NCBI GenBank assembly: GCA_964019155.1
Contig: OZ025245.1
Location: 5,571,223-5,635,222 of the forward strand
Direction of reading: 5' to 3'
Length of the DNA: 64,000 nucleotides
From: Osedax fenrisi
Taxonomy: Eukaryota > Annelida > Polychaeta > Sabellida > Siboglinidae
Shown: piece after piece, positions 1 to 12,593 of the stretch
Layout of the letters: the number at the start of each line of letters is the position of its first letter
Numbering within the stretch: the stretch's first letter is position 1
The notes under the pieces: model-generated
The model's database searches: none
Seen by the model: only the letters and a program-made list of their open reading frames with translations
Told to the model about the DNA's origin: nothing
Program-made: the position numbers and the translations under genes

Positions 1-906
1 AATTCATTAACAAATATTTGATTATACAGTTACTATAACTGATAAAATATCGATGGATTATATTATTATACATATATAATGTATAGGTTCTACTTGAAAT
101 TAAACGGGCATTCTAAAACTATATAGATATCATATTTTGTAACATATTCTAATTAGAATAAAATAATTTCTAATAGTATAAATTAAAATTTAATAAAAAA
201 TCAAATTTATTAACAAATATTTAATTGTACAGTTACTATAACGGATAACATATCGATGGAATACATTATTATACATATATAATATATAGATTCTACTTGA
301 AATTAAACGGGTATTCTAAAACTATATAGATATCATATTTTCGTAACATATTCGAAGTAGAATAAAATAATTTCTAATAGTATAAATTAAAATTTAATAA
401 AAAATCAAATTTATTAACAGATATTCGATTGTACAGTTACTATAACGGATAACATATCGATGGATTACATTATTATACATATATAATATATATATTCTAC
501 TTGAAATTAAACGGGCATTCTAAAACTATATAGATATCATATTTTCGTAACATATTCGAAGTAGAATAAAATAATTTCTAATAGTATAAATTAAAATTTA
601 ATAAAAAATCAAATTCATTAACAAATATTTGATTATACAGTTACTATAACGGATAAAATATCGATGGATTACATTATTATACATATATAATATATATATT
701 CTACTTGAAATTAAACGGGCATTCTAAAACTATATAGATATCATATTTTCGTAACATATTCGAAGTAGAATAAAATAATTTCTAATAGTATAAATTAAAA
801 TTTAATAAAAAATCAAATTCATTAACAAATATTTGATTATACAGTTACTATAACGGATAAAATATCGACGGATTACATTATTATACATATATAATGTATT
901 GGTTCT
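1..906. repeat. 204-bp satellite array, truncated (copy 0)
   Basis: Units start at about 1, 204, 408, 612 and 816, so the period is 203-204 bp. Every unit shares the landmarks atcgatgga, gaaattaaacgggcattct and gatatcatatttt. The fifth unit stops abruptly after ggttct at about 906. It is the same satellite as in the two arrays at 4322 and 11383. There is no coding potential. Confidence 0.95.
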
Positions 907-1966
907 GTTTACTAGTATACTCTGAATATGCATTGACCCGAACAAAGCTATAAAGAGGTCGGATGCACACTATGCAACGAGATGGATGAATTATTGATTC
1001 TTAACAAGGTTTATTTTTGAAACACGACTCTCATTGTATTGGTCCATTCACCTAGATTAAAGTCGATATTAAAAAATACAGCCCATCTGATATTTATAGC
1101 CAGATATCGGCATAGCTTCAAATTATTTTTAAATATTTACTGGATATCTAGCAAATATAAGATTTTAAATTTGTAATACGTAATTTATATATAAACATAC
1201 ATTTTATTCATCATAATTAATTAGTTAAATTAATGCTTATCATTATGATATAACTAATATAAATTATCCAATATAAATTACGGTATTAATAAATTAATAC
1301 CTCACATAGTGCATAAGTTATATCTGATAATACATATTTATAAACTATATTATATCTTATATCTGATAATATAATATATCTTGTGCAGATTATGTATCAT
1401 AACCTTATTCTTATATCGTATGCTATTTTAAATTGTAATACATTTATTTATTTTAAAATCTGAATAATCAGCACCAAATTATACTATATCTAGATTTATT
1501 GAAGCGGTCAATTTTTAACAAACAAATATTAATATATATGGGAACAGCTAAGTAAATATCCTAGTCTATGATTACCCAGGGAATATCGAATATGGTCCTT
1601 GTTTGTTCTATCACGATAACATTTTAAATTGTAACATTTATCACCATAAGTTTATTATATCATATAAATTATAATAAATTAGTACATATAAATTATAATA
1701 TAACTAACTATTTATTAAATATATAATTATATTATAAAATATTTATATAAGCTGGTATACAGCTATACAATTGAAATCATAAAAAGTAGTATTAAAAAAT
1801 CACGATAACATTTTAAATTGTAACATTTATCACCATATATATAAAAAATATATAAAAAAGTATGTATTTTGTTTTGTTTATTTTAGCTGATCACTTTTTT
1901 ACAATTTAATTTAAATTTTTACATATCGTATATTATACATTAAGCACTGTGTTATATATTGATAAC

Positions 1967-2006
<40 letters not shown>

Positions 2007-2011
<5 letters not shown>

Positions 2012-2265
2012 GACGTGAGGGGGTTTTGGGCGATACAATTTAGCTCTCGCCATAATAGTCAGTACTCCGTGAATATTAGTATTTAAATTGTAGATTGCGT
2101 ATTAAAAAGATGTTAATATACTAGATAGCTATCTCGGATATGTATTTCATTATATCAAATTTATGTATTAACAATTCTAATAATACTAGTAAATATCAGT
2201 AAAATATGTTACGTGAGGGGTTTTGGGCGATAGTTCCAAATGTGTTAATAGGTGTCGCCCTATGT
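2007..2265 (+). other. Paired G-rich hairpin motifs, possible transposon end
   Basis: At 2007 the sequence passes from (TA)n into ggggacgtgagggggttttg followed by ggcgat, and at 2211 a second version, acgtgaggggttttgggcgat minus its first base, appears. Each is followed by its own short complement: ggcga then tcgcc within 25 bases for the first, gggcga then tcgccc for the second. The complementary C-rich form occurs at 33291-33348 and, more diverged, near 32935, 33773 and 34811. This fits a DNA-transposon terminus with subterminal repeats flanked by TATA, but no second end was found here. The same block recurs at 9066 and 15923. Confidence 0.55.
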
Positions 2266-2434
2266 ACTCAAACATTAAATTTGGCATTAAAATAAACTTT
2301 TTCGGATATTCGTCATAATTCGATGAAAAATATACAACACGCAATTTATAAAATATTATAATGATTTTATATTACTTTATATTACTTTGTACCTATTACG
2401 TTTTTGATATAGTTACGCGTGTAGATTTATATGT

Positions 2435-2690
2435 ATTTTTTTATAAATAATTAATTGATAAATAATGTAATTACTTTGATAAATTTATTAATTTTATACC
2501 ATAGAAAAATGTCATCACATGCTGATTATTATTTATAATTGTTAGATTATTAGATAATTTATATTTAATAATTATATTAGTATCATCAGCAAATAATATG
2601 TATTTATTTTTTTGAGAACATAATATCATATAATTAATAAATATAGAAAAAAGTAATTGTCCAAGAATAGAATATTAGGGTACACCATAA
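2435..2690 (-). pseudogene. Non-LTR retrotransposon RT relic (in copy 1)
   Basis: On the minus strand the segment reads as the catalytic part of a LINE reverse transcriptase. GVP followed by a stop and YSILGQLLFSIFIN corresponds to the family's GVPQGSILGPLLF-type motif. About 30 residues later comes YILFADDTNIII, with the FADD catalytic box of non-LTR RTs intact. Farther on, FFYGIKLINLSK followed by a stop and LHYLS resembles the family's WF-ANKL-LN-KT segment. At least two stops interrupt it. The 5' side is cut by an (AT)n run at 2700 and the C-terminal part is missing. Known of the family: these enzymes copy RNA into a nicked chromosomal target. This fragment cannot be functional. The clade is uncertain; L2/CR1 or jockey-like groups fit. 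Confidence 0.8.
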
Positions 2691-2693
2691 AAA

Positions 2694-2736
<43 letters not shown>

Positions 2737-2820
2737 ATATTTGTATACAAATATTATTCTATGATAATATATTATGCATAATATATATACAATATATATA
2801 TAATAATAATAATTTATTTC

Positions 2821-3810
2821 CTATAGTTAACTCAGCTCAGAGAACATTCTTCAGATGGATAATTTGAGTCGTTCGAGTAGATATGGTTTTTATTTATTAC
2901 ACATCCGATATTGATTAATATTATAATATATTAATTTCATTATATATACAAATATGTATTCTGATATTAAAATTCATTGAATATAGATTTAATTATACAT
3001 ACTTTTTTTTATATAAATAACTTATTTATAAAGAATGTGACATGTATTAATTTATAAATTAACATGAATAGAAATAATTAAATTAAATTATATATAATTA
3101 TATTTTATAACAAATATATTTAACATTTATTCAGTTTAAAATTCAAAACAGTTTCTCAAAATATACAATATATATTTGTATATATTTATATATTTGAAAT
3201 TAATAATTTGTATTACATTAATATTCTATGATAAAAATGTTCTATAGTTAACTGTTAACTGTTCTATAGTTACTCAAATTGATTCAGAGAACATCAACCT
3301 GGCTAATACATGTCCTGCTTGTAAACAAGGTTTTTAATTTAAAATATTAAAATCATTTAATATGCATATATATTATATACAATGTATAGTATACATATAT
3401 TATGATATTAAAATAAATTTAATTATAATTGATTTATATGTATTTTTTTATAAATAATTAATTGATAAATAATGTAATTACTTTGATAAATTTAACATGA
3501 ATAGAAATAATTAAATTATATATTTACTAGAATAAATCATATATTATAATATACATGTAGTCTAATAACAATTTAATTATAAATGCATTTATTTATTTAA
3601 AAAAATATTTTAAAATATTATTTCTCAAAATAGACAATATATAAAAATTAAATTATTATTCTATGTCTATATAATGTGTGAATATATACATATAACTATA
3701 GTTATATACTACTAATTATTTAATTGTCTATAGTTAGATCGGTTCAGAGATCATCAACCTGCACTGCAGATCTTGCAGGTGGGCTAATTCATGTTCTTCT
3801 TGTAAAAATG
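2821..3810. repeat. Three diverged subrepeats of about 420-490 bp
   Basis: A block with the order ctatagtta, (g)attcagagaacat, a GC-richer stretch such as caacctggctaat, then atggtttttatt or its variant recurs at about 2821, 3245 and 3725. The flanks also share tttataaataattaattg phrases. A fourth, more diverged copy is at 21820-22050 outside the macro-repeat. The same three are present in macro-repeat copies 2 and 3. Confidence 0.65.
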
Positions 3811-3925
3811 GTTTTTACTTACTTAAACTTTACTTTACTTTATGCAATATTAAGATTAAAATATTTTATATTTATTTAAAATATAAATATGTAATCTGAT
3901 ATACATTTAATTTAAATGTATATAT

Positions 3926-3942
3926 TTAAGGGGATACCGAAG
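3926..3942 (+). other. TTAA-flanked transposon-like terminus
   Basis: The 17-base string ttaaggggataccgaag occurs here and, reverse-complemented, at 21760-21776. TTAA followed by a G-run resembles the termini and target duplications of TTAA-inserting DNA transposons (piggyBac, Kolobok groups). The inner sequences of the two loci do not match, so only the terminus is shared. Confidence 0.4.
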
Positions 3943-4321
3943 AACGCCCGCAATTTCGGCGTTTACATGCAATTAGATAGGATGTTTTTTAATATTAAAA
4001 ATAGCGGCCTTCATTGAATATATTACCGATTTTAATAATTTTTATATATTTATATTAATTAGAATTATATCTCTGTTTCTGTGTGAGAACTTTTGAATAT
4101 GATATATATTCGTCGAGTAATTCATGGTTGAACTTCATTACCGATTTTTTCCGGTATTTTAGTGTATAAAAGTTACAAAATGTACCATATAAAATGTAAT
4201 AATAAATATTTTAAAAAAGTCTCTAACCACATGTTAGATATATATATTATCTATAATATGTAGTAAAAATTATGAGTGTAGCTAAAACAACGATCTCTAA
4301 ACATTGACGTTTATAACAGTA

Positions 4322-5736
4322 AATTCATTAACAAATATTTGATTATACAGTTACTATAACGGATAAAATATCGATGGATTACATTATTATACATATATAA
4401 TATATAGATTCTACTTGAAATTAAACGGGCATTCTAAAACTATATAGATATCATATTTTCGTAACATATTCGAAGTAGAATAAAATAATTTCTAATAGTA
4501 TAAATTAAAATTTAATAAAAAATCAAATTCATTAACAAATATTTGATTATACAGTTACTATAACTGATAAAATATCGATGGATTATATTATTATACATAT
4601 ATAATGTATAGGTTCTACTTGAAATTAAACGGGCATTCTAAAACTATATAGATATCATATTTTGTAACATATTCTAATTAGAATAAAATAATTTCTAATA
4701 GTATAAATTAAAATTTAATAAAAAATCAAATTTATTAACAAATATTTAATTGTACAGTTACTATAACGGATAACATATCGATGGAATACATTATTATACA
4801 TATATAATATATAGATTCTACTTGAAATTAAACGGGCATTCTAAAACTATATAGATATCATATTTTCGTAACATATTCGAAGTAGAATAAAATAATTTCT
4901 AATAGTATAAATTAAAATTTAATAAAAAATCAAATTTATTAACAGATATTCGATTGTACAGTTACTATAACGGATAACATATCGATGGATTACATTATTA
5001 TACATATATAATATATATATTCTACTTGAAATTAAACGGGCATTCTAAAACTATATAGATATCATATTTTCGTAACATATTCGAAGTAGAATAAAATAAT
5101 TTCTAATAGTATAAATTAAAATTTAATAAAAAATCAAATTCATTAACAAATATTAGATTATACAGTTACTATAACGGATAAAATATCGATGGATTACATT
5201 ATTATACATATATAATATATATATTCTACTTGAAATTAAACGGGCATTCTAAAACTATATAGATATCATATTTTCGTAACATATTCGAAGTAGAATAAAA
5301 TAATTTCTAATAGTATAAATTAAAATTTAATAAAAAATCAAATTCATTAACAAATATTTGATTGTACAGTTACTGTAACGGATAACATATCGATGGATTA
5401 TATTATTATACATATATAATATATAGGTTCTACTTGAAACTAAACGGGCATTCTAAAACTATATAGATATCATATTTTCGTAACATATTCGAAGTAGAAT
5501 AAATTAATTTCTAATATTATAAATTAAAATTTAATAAAAAATCAAATTTATTAACAAATATTTAATTGTACAGTTACTATAGCGGATAACATATCGATGA
5601 ATTATATTATTATACATATATAATGTATTGGTTCTACTTGAAATTAAACGGGCATTCTAAAACTATATAGATATCATATTTTCGTAACATATTCGAAGTA
5701 GAATAAATTAATTTCTGATAGTAATAATTGTAATTT
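4322..5736. repeat. 204-bp satellite array in copy 1 (7 units)
   Basis: Units begin at 4322, 4526, 4729, 4933, 5137, 5341 and 5545. The last unit differs at its 3' end (tctgatagtaataattg) and passes into a (CA)n-containing flank. Confidence 0.95.
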
Positions 5737-7900
5737 AATCACACACACAATTATTTATGTATATATATATACGTATTATATCTGAATAATCGCGTATGAA
5801 TATAAATTATATTGCATATTATTTAAATGCATCACTAATCACTGAATGTAAAGAGCATATAACTTTATATAAAAATAACTCAATAGATAAAGGATAACTA
5901 TATTACAAAGACTCGTTGAACGAGTGTAGTGAAGCATGACGGCGTTGGTTCCAATAATATGTGTCCCTATATACAGTATAAACACACATATATGTATACA
6001 AATATACTATATAATATAGTATCTACAATATAATAATATATCTCTATGTAATTGTATATATGCATTATAATAAAAATGTATACATATGTGTAATATACAC
6101 AATTAGCATTACACTCATAAATTATCTTCGTATTTTATTATATGATATTTTGATTGACAGTTTAAGGCAAAGGACATTTGTCCTTGATTTCGGTCTAGTT
6201 TTTAAATATATGTTGCTTAATTTTGATTGGCCGCCCTTATCGCGTATTCACCATAATATATAGTCACTATACTAGTGTATATTAAATATATCGTATATAG
6301 GTACACATACTAAGATACGTAGAGATTATGTAATGCGTGAAATGCATACTATTATATTTAATATTCTTATCTTATGATCGCATAGTAGTCTAATTATTAA
6401 TGTATGATTCAATAATTAATCTTTCAACTAGTAGTGATGTGATGTTAAAATGTGATCGAAATTTGATATCCTAATATTATACCAAAGCCCAGGGCTTTGA
6501 TTATACTATGATTCATAGTTACTATGAACGCGCCTATTTTAAATAGCATTTACTAAATAATTTAGGTAGTTGCCGATCTTAAATGTTAACATTTGAACAT
6601 TCAATTGAATAAACTTGTAAGTTATACTTTCATTTTATATTTTATACATATTAAAAATTAATACATACTTATTATATATAAATATAGCTTTAGAGATATT
6701 ATATTGAATATGACGTTTTTCAATAATTATTAAATTTAAAATTATTAATGAAAAAAGTTGTTAAATTCACTTATTAACAGCTATTTATTTTGTAGTTAAA
6801 ATATAATAATGGTACACAATTGTATAGCATTAATTAATTTATGACAATTAAAAACTTCTATTTAATAACTTATAATTTCTCTTTTATATATTAATTAGAG
6901 TAATTATTAGTATTTATTTTAAAATAAAAATTATTTTTAGAATGTTTGTTTACAATATGGTTGCCATATAAAACGCCACCTGGCGATAACTATGTTTTGG
7001 TTACTATTACTGTTTGGTTACTATTATGGTCCTATACCAAATAAAACTTTTATTTACTTCGATGCATCATATGTCACATCATATGTGACTCACATATGAT
7101 CATTTATTTATTATTATACTTATACTTATAACGTTATTTTAAAATTGTAATACATTAATTTAATATATAAATTATTTATTATTATAATATTTGTATATTA
7201 TATTATTAATATATTTCTTAATTTAATAATTAATATAGTCATTTAATAATTATAATTCGCAAGTATTGATTGTAAATTACAATTTGATTATATATTATTT
7301 TAATTATAATTAATACATTAATTTAATAGTATATAAATGATTTATTATTATACTTTATTTAAAATATAATATCCAGGTCAGGCATAATATTTGGTAGCTA
7401 GTAATTTCTTACGAGGTAATTTCGTATGACTTCAATTTAATTTATTTCATAATAATACAGTTTTTATACTAATATATATATATATATATATATAATAAAT
7501 TATTAAATATAGTTATTTTTAAATTGTAATATATTTATTATTATACTTATTATTTATAACACTATATAAAATATAATATGTATATCTTTTAATTTAATTA
7601 TATATTTTCCGTATAAGTTATATCATACACACTAGTGTGTCAAATATCGAAATGAACATTTTTAATTTTACCTAATATATTGTAATCAAAACAAAAGGGT
7701 GATATATTCGATACGGGCAGATTACATAATACTCTCAAGTTGATATTAAATGATACTAAATAATAATTGGGTGCCAGTTATCTCTTCATATTTAGTTGTA
7801 AGTTTATTTATATATAAGTATTTATATTTGATTTTATTATTTATGAAAAATGTATTTGTATTTTTATCTAACCTATAATAATTATAAGATTTTCAAATGA
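5737..7900. other. AT-rich part of macro-repeat, no gene
   Basis: I see no coding segment. The 67-codon open frame starting at 6060 has no recognisable motif. The stretch holds several short perfect palindromes: aaaggacatttgtccttg near 6170, aaagcccagggcttt at 6484, a 10-bp-arm hairpin atcatatgtg/cacatatgat near 7076, and acacactagtgtgt near 7626. It also has a (TA)n run at about 7471. It is repeated in copy 2. Confidence 0.7.
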
Positions 7901-9025
7901 TACCAACCAATACAGCACTGGTACATACACGACTGACTGGTATCCTGCCTAGTATCCAGCAGAAAATTGAACAGTATACTCTGAATATGCATTGACCCGA
8001 ACAAAGCTATAAAGAGGTCGGATGCACACTATGCAACGAGATGGATGAATTATTGATTCTTAACAAGGTTTATTTTTGAAACACGACTCTCATTGTATTG
8101 GTCCATTCACCTAGATTAAAGTCGATATTAAAAAATACAGCCCATCTGATATTTATAGCCAGATATCGGCATAGCTTCAAATTATTTTTAAATATTTACT
8201 GGATATCTAGCAAATATAAGATTTTAAATTTGTAATACGTAATTTATATATAAACATACATTTTATTCATCATAATTAATTAGTTAAATTAATGCTTATC
8301 ATTATGATATAACTAATATAAATTATCCAATATAAATTACGGTATTAATAAATTAATACCTCACATAGTGCATAAGTTATATCTGATAATACATATTTAT
8401 AAACTATATTATATCTTATATCTGATAATATAATATATCTTGTGCAGATTATGTATCATAACCTTATTCTTATATCGTATGCTATTTTAAATTGTAATAC
8501 ATTTATTTATTTTAAAATCTGAATAATCAGCACCAAATTATACTATATCTAGATTTATTGAAGCGGTCAATTTTTAACAAACAAATATTAATATATATGG
8601 GAACAGCTAAGTAAATATCCTAGTCTATGATTACCCAGGGAATATCGAATATGGTCCTTGTTTGTTCTATCACGATAACATTTTAAATTGTAACATTTAT
8701 CACCATAAGTTTATTATATCATATAAATTATAATAAATTAGTACATATAAATTATAATATAACTAACTATTTATTAAATATATAATTATATTATAAAATA
8801 TTTATATAAGCTGGTATACAGCTATACAATTGAAATCATAAAAAGTAGTATTAAAAAATCACGATAACATTTTAAATTGTAACATTTATCACCATATATA
8901 TAAAAAATATATAAAAAAGTATGTATTTTGTTTTGTTTATTTTAGCTGATCACTTTTTTACAATTTAATTTAAATTTTTACATATCGTATATTATACATT
9001 AAGCACTGTGTTATATATTGATAAC

Positions 9026-9070
<45 letters not shown>

Positions 9071-9493
9071 GACGTGAGGGGGTTTTGGGCGATACAATTT
9101 AGCTCTCGCCATAATAGTCAGTACTCCGTGAATATTAGTATTTAAATTGTAGATTGCGTATTAAAAAGATGTTAATATACTAGATAGCTATCTCGGATAT
9201 GTATTTCATTATATCAAATTTATGTATTAACAATTCTAATAATACTAGTAAATATCAGTAAAATATGTTACGTGAGGGGTTTTGGGCGATAGTTCCAAAT
9301 GTGTTAATAGGTGTCGCCCTATGTACTCAAACATTAAATTTGGCATTAAAATAAACTTTTTCGGATATTCGTCATAATTCGATGAAAAATATACAACACG
9401 CAATTTATAAAATATTATAATGATTTTATATTACTTTATATTACTTTGTACCTATTACGTTTTTGATATAGTTACGCGTGTAGATTTATATGT

Positions 9494-9749
9494 ATTTTTT
9501 TATAAATAATTAATTGATAAATAATGTAATTACTTTGATAAATTTATTAATTTTATACCATAGAAAAATGTCATCACATGCTGATTATTATTTATAATTG
9601 TTAGATTATTAGATAATTTATATTTAATAATTATATTAGTATCATCAGCAAATAATATGTATTTATTTTTTTGAGAACATAATATCATATAATTAATAAA
9701 TATAGAAAAAAGTAATTGTCCAAGAATAGAATATTAGGGTACACCATAA
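9494..9749 (-). pseudogene. Non-LTR RT relic (in copy 2)
   Basis: Same relic as at 2435-2690, carried in macro-repeat copy 2. The reverse complement shows the same FADDT box and the same disrupted GVP motif, so it was inactive before the macro-repeat was amplified. Confidence 0.8.
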
Positions 9750-9752
9750 AAA

Positions 9753-9797
<45 letters not shown>

Positions 9798-11382
9798 ATA
9801 TTTGTATACAAATATTATTCTATGATAATATATTATGCATAATATATATACAATATATATATAATAATAATAATTTATTTCCTATAGTTAACTCAGCTCA
9901 GAGAACATTCTTCAGATGGATAATTTGAGTCGTTCGAGTAGATATGGTTTTTATTTATTACACATCCGATATTGATTAATATTATAATATATTAATTTCA
10001 TTATATATACAAATATGTATTCTGATATTAAAATTCATTGAATATAGATTTAATTATACATACTTTTTTTTATATAAATAACTTATTTATAAAGAATGTG
10101 ACATGTATTAATTTATAAATTAACATGAATAGAAATAATTAAATTAAATTATATATAATTATATTTTATAACAAATATATTTAACATTTATTCAGTTTAA
10201 AATTCAAAACAGTTTCTCAAAATATACAATATATATTTGTATATATTTATATATTTGAAATTAATAATTTGTATTACATTAATATTCTATGATAAAAATG
10301 TTCTATAGTTAACTGTTAACTGTTCTATAGTTACTCAAATTGATTCAGAGAACATCAACCTGGCTAATACATGTCCTGCTTGTAAACAAGGTTTTTAATT
10401 TAAAATATTAAAATCATTTAATATGCATATATATTATATACAATGTATAGTATACATATATTATGATATTAAAATAAATTTAATTATAATTGATTTATAT
10501 GTATTTTTTTATAAATAATTAATTGATAAATAATGTAATTACTTTGATAAATTTAACATGAATAGAAATAATTAAATTATATATTTACTAGAATAAATCA
10601 TATATTATAATATACATGTAGTCTAATAACAATTTAATTATAAATGCATTTATTTATTTAAAAAAATATTTTAAAATATTATTTCTCAAAATAGACAATA
10701 TATAAAAATTAAATTATTATTCTATGTCTATATAATGTGTGAATATATACATATAACTATAGTTATATACTACTAATTATTTAATTGTCTATAGTTAGAT
10801 CGGTTCAGAGATCATCAACCTGCACTGCAGATCTTGCAGGTGGGCTAATTCATGTTCTTCTTGTAAAAATGGTTTTTACTTACTTAAACTTTACTTTACT
10901 TTATGCAATATTAAGATTAAAATATTTTATATTTATTTAAAATATAAATATGTAATCTGATATACATTTAATTTAAATGTATATATTTAAGGGGATACCG
11001 AAGAACGCCCGCAATTTCGGCGTTTACATGCAATTAGATAGGATGTTTTTTAATATTAAAAATAGCGGCCTTCATTGAATATATTACCGATTTTAATAAT
11101 TTTTATATATTTATATTAATTAGAATTATATCTCTGTTTCTGTGTGAGAACTTTTGAATATGATATATATTCGTCGAGTAATTCATGGTTGAACTTCATT
11201 ACCGATTTTTTCCGGTATTTTAGTGTATAAAAGTTACAAAATGTACCATATAAAATGTAATAATAAATATTTTAAAAAAGTCTCTAACCACATGTTAGAT
11301 ATATATATTATCTATAATATGTAGTAAAAATTATGAGTGTAGCTAAAACAACGATCTCTAAACATTGACGTTTATAACAGTA

Positions 11383-12593
11383 AATTCATTAACAAATATT
11401 TGATTATACAGTTACTATAACGGATAAAATATCGATGGATTACATTATTATACATATATAATATATAGATTCTACTTGAAATTAAACGGGCATTCTAAAA
11501 CTATATAGATATCATATTTTCGTAACATATTCGAAGTAGAATAAAATAATTTCTAATAGTATAAATTAAAATTTAATAAAAAATCAAATTCATTAACAAA
11601 TATTTGATTATACAGTTACTATAACTGATAAAATATCGATGGATTATATTATTATACATATATAATGTATAGGTTCTACTTGAAATTAAACGGGCATTCT
11701 AAAACTATATAGATATCATATTTTGTAACATATTCTAATTAGAATAAAATAATTTCTAATAGTATAAATTAAAATTTAATAAAAAATCAAATTTATTAAC
11801 AAATATTTAATTGTACAGTTACTATAACGGATAACATATCGATGGAATACATTATTATACATATATAATATATAGATTCTACTTGAAATTAAACGGGCAT
11901 TCTAAAACTATATAGATATCATATTTTCGTAACATATTCGAAGTAGAATAAAATAATTTCTAATAGTATAAATTAAAATTTAATAAAAAATCAAATTTAT
12001 TAACAGATATTCGATTGTACAGTTACTATAACGGATAACATATCGATGGATTACATTATTATACATATATAATATATATATTCTACTTGAAATTAAACGG
12101 GCATTCTAAAACTATATAGATATCATATTTTCGTAACATATTCGAAGTAGAATAAAATAATTTCTAATAGTATAAATTAAAATTTAATAAAAAATCAAAT
12201 TCATTAACAAATATTAGATTATACAGTTACTATAACGGATAAAATATCGATGGATTACATTATTATACATATATAATATATATATTCTACTTGAAATTAA
12301 ACGGGCATTCTAAAACTATATAGATATCATATTTTCGTAACATATTCGAAGTAGAATAAAATAATTTCTAATAGTATAAATTAAAATTTAATAAAAAATC
12401 AAATTCATTAACAAATATTTGATTATACAGTTACTATAACGGATAAAATATCGACGGATTACATTATTATACATATATAATGTATTGGTTCTACTTGAAA
12501 TTAAACGGGCATTCTAAAACTATATAGATATCATATTTTCGTAACATATTCGAAGTAGAATAAATTAATTTCTGATAGTAATAATTGTAATTT
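11383..12593. repeat. 204-bp satellite array in copy 2 (6 units)
   Basis: Units begin at 11383, 11587, 11790, 11994, 12198 and 12402. The last unit carries the variant atcgacggatt, which is also found in the truncated last unit at 816, linking copy 0 to this type. Confidence 0.95.

Larger units (their letters stand above)
915..7973. repeat. Macro-repeat copy 1 (about 7.06 kb)
   Basis: The landmark gtatactctgaatatgcatt starts at 915, 7974 and 14831, giving tandem periods of 7059 and 6857 bp. Copies 1 and 2 are almost identical apart from scattered single-base differences, a 2-bp change in an AT run near 2701, and one extra 204-bp satellite unit in copy 1. Contents in order: a segment homologous to the 54-64 kb units, AT-rich filler, two G-rich hairpin motifs (2007 and 2211), a dead LINE fragment, three diverged copies of a 450-480 bp subrepeat, the 204-bp array, and about 2.2 kb with many short perfect palindromes (for example near 6484, 7076 and 7626). 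I see no gene. Confidence 0.95.

Noticed and set aside
6060..6263. 67-codon frame, also present at 12917
   Set aside because: Identical only because the macro-repeat copies are near-identical; no motif, and the region is AT-rich repeat.
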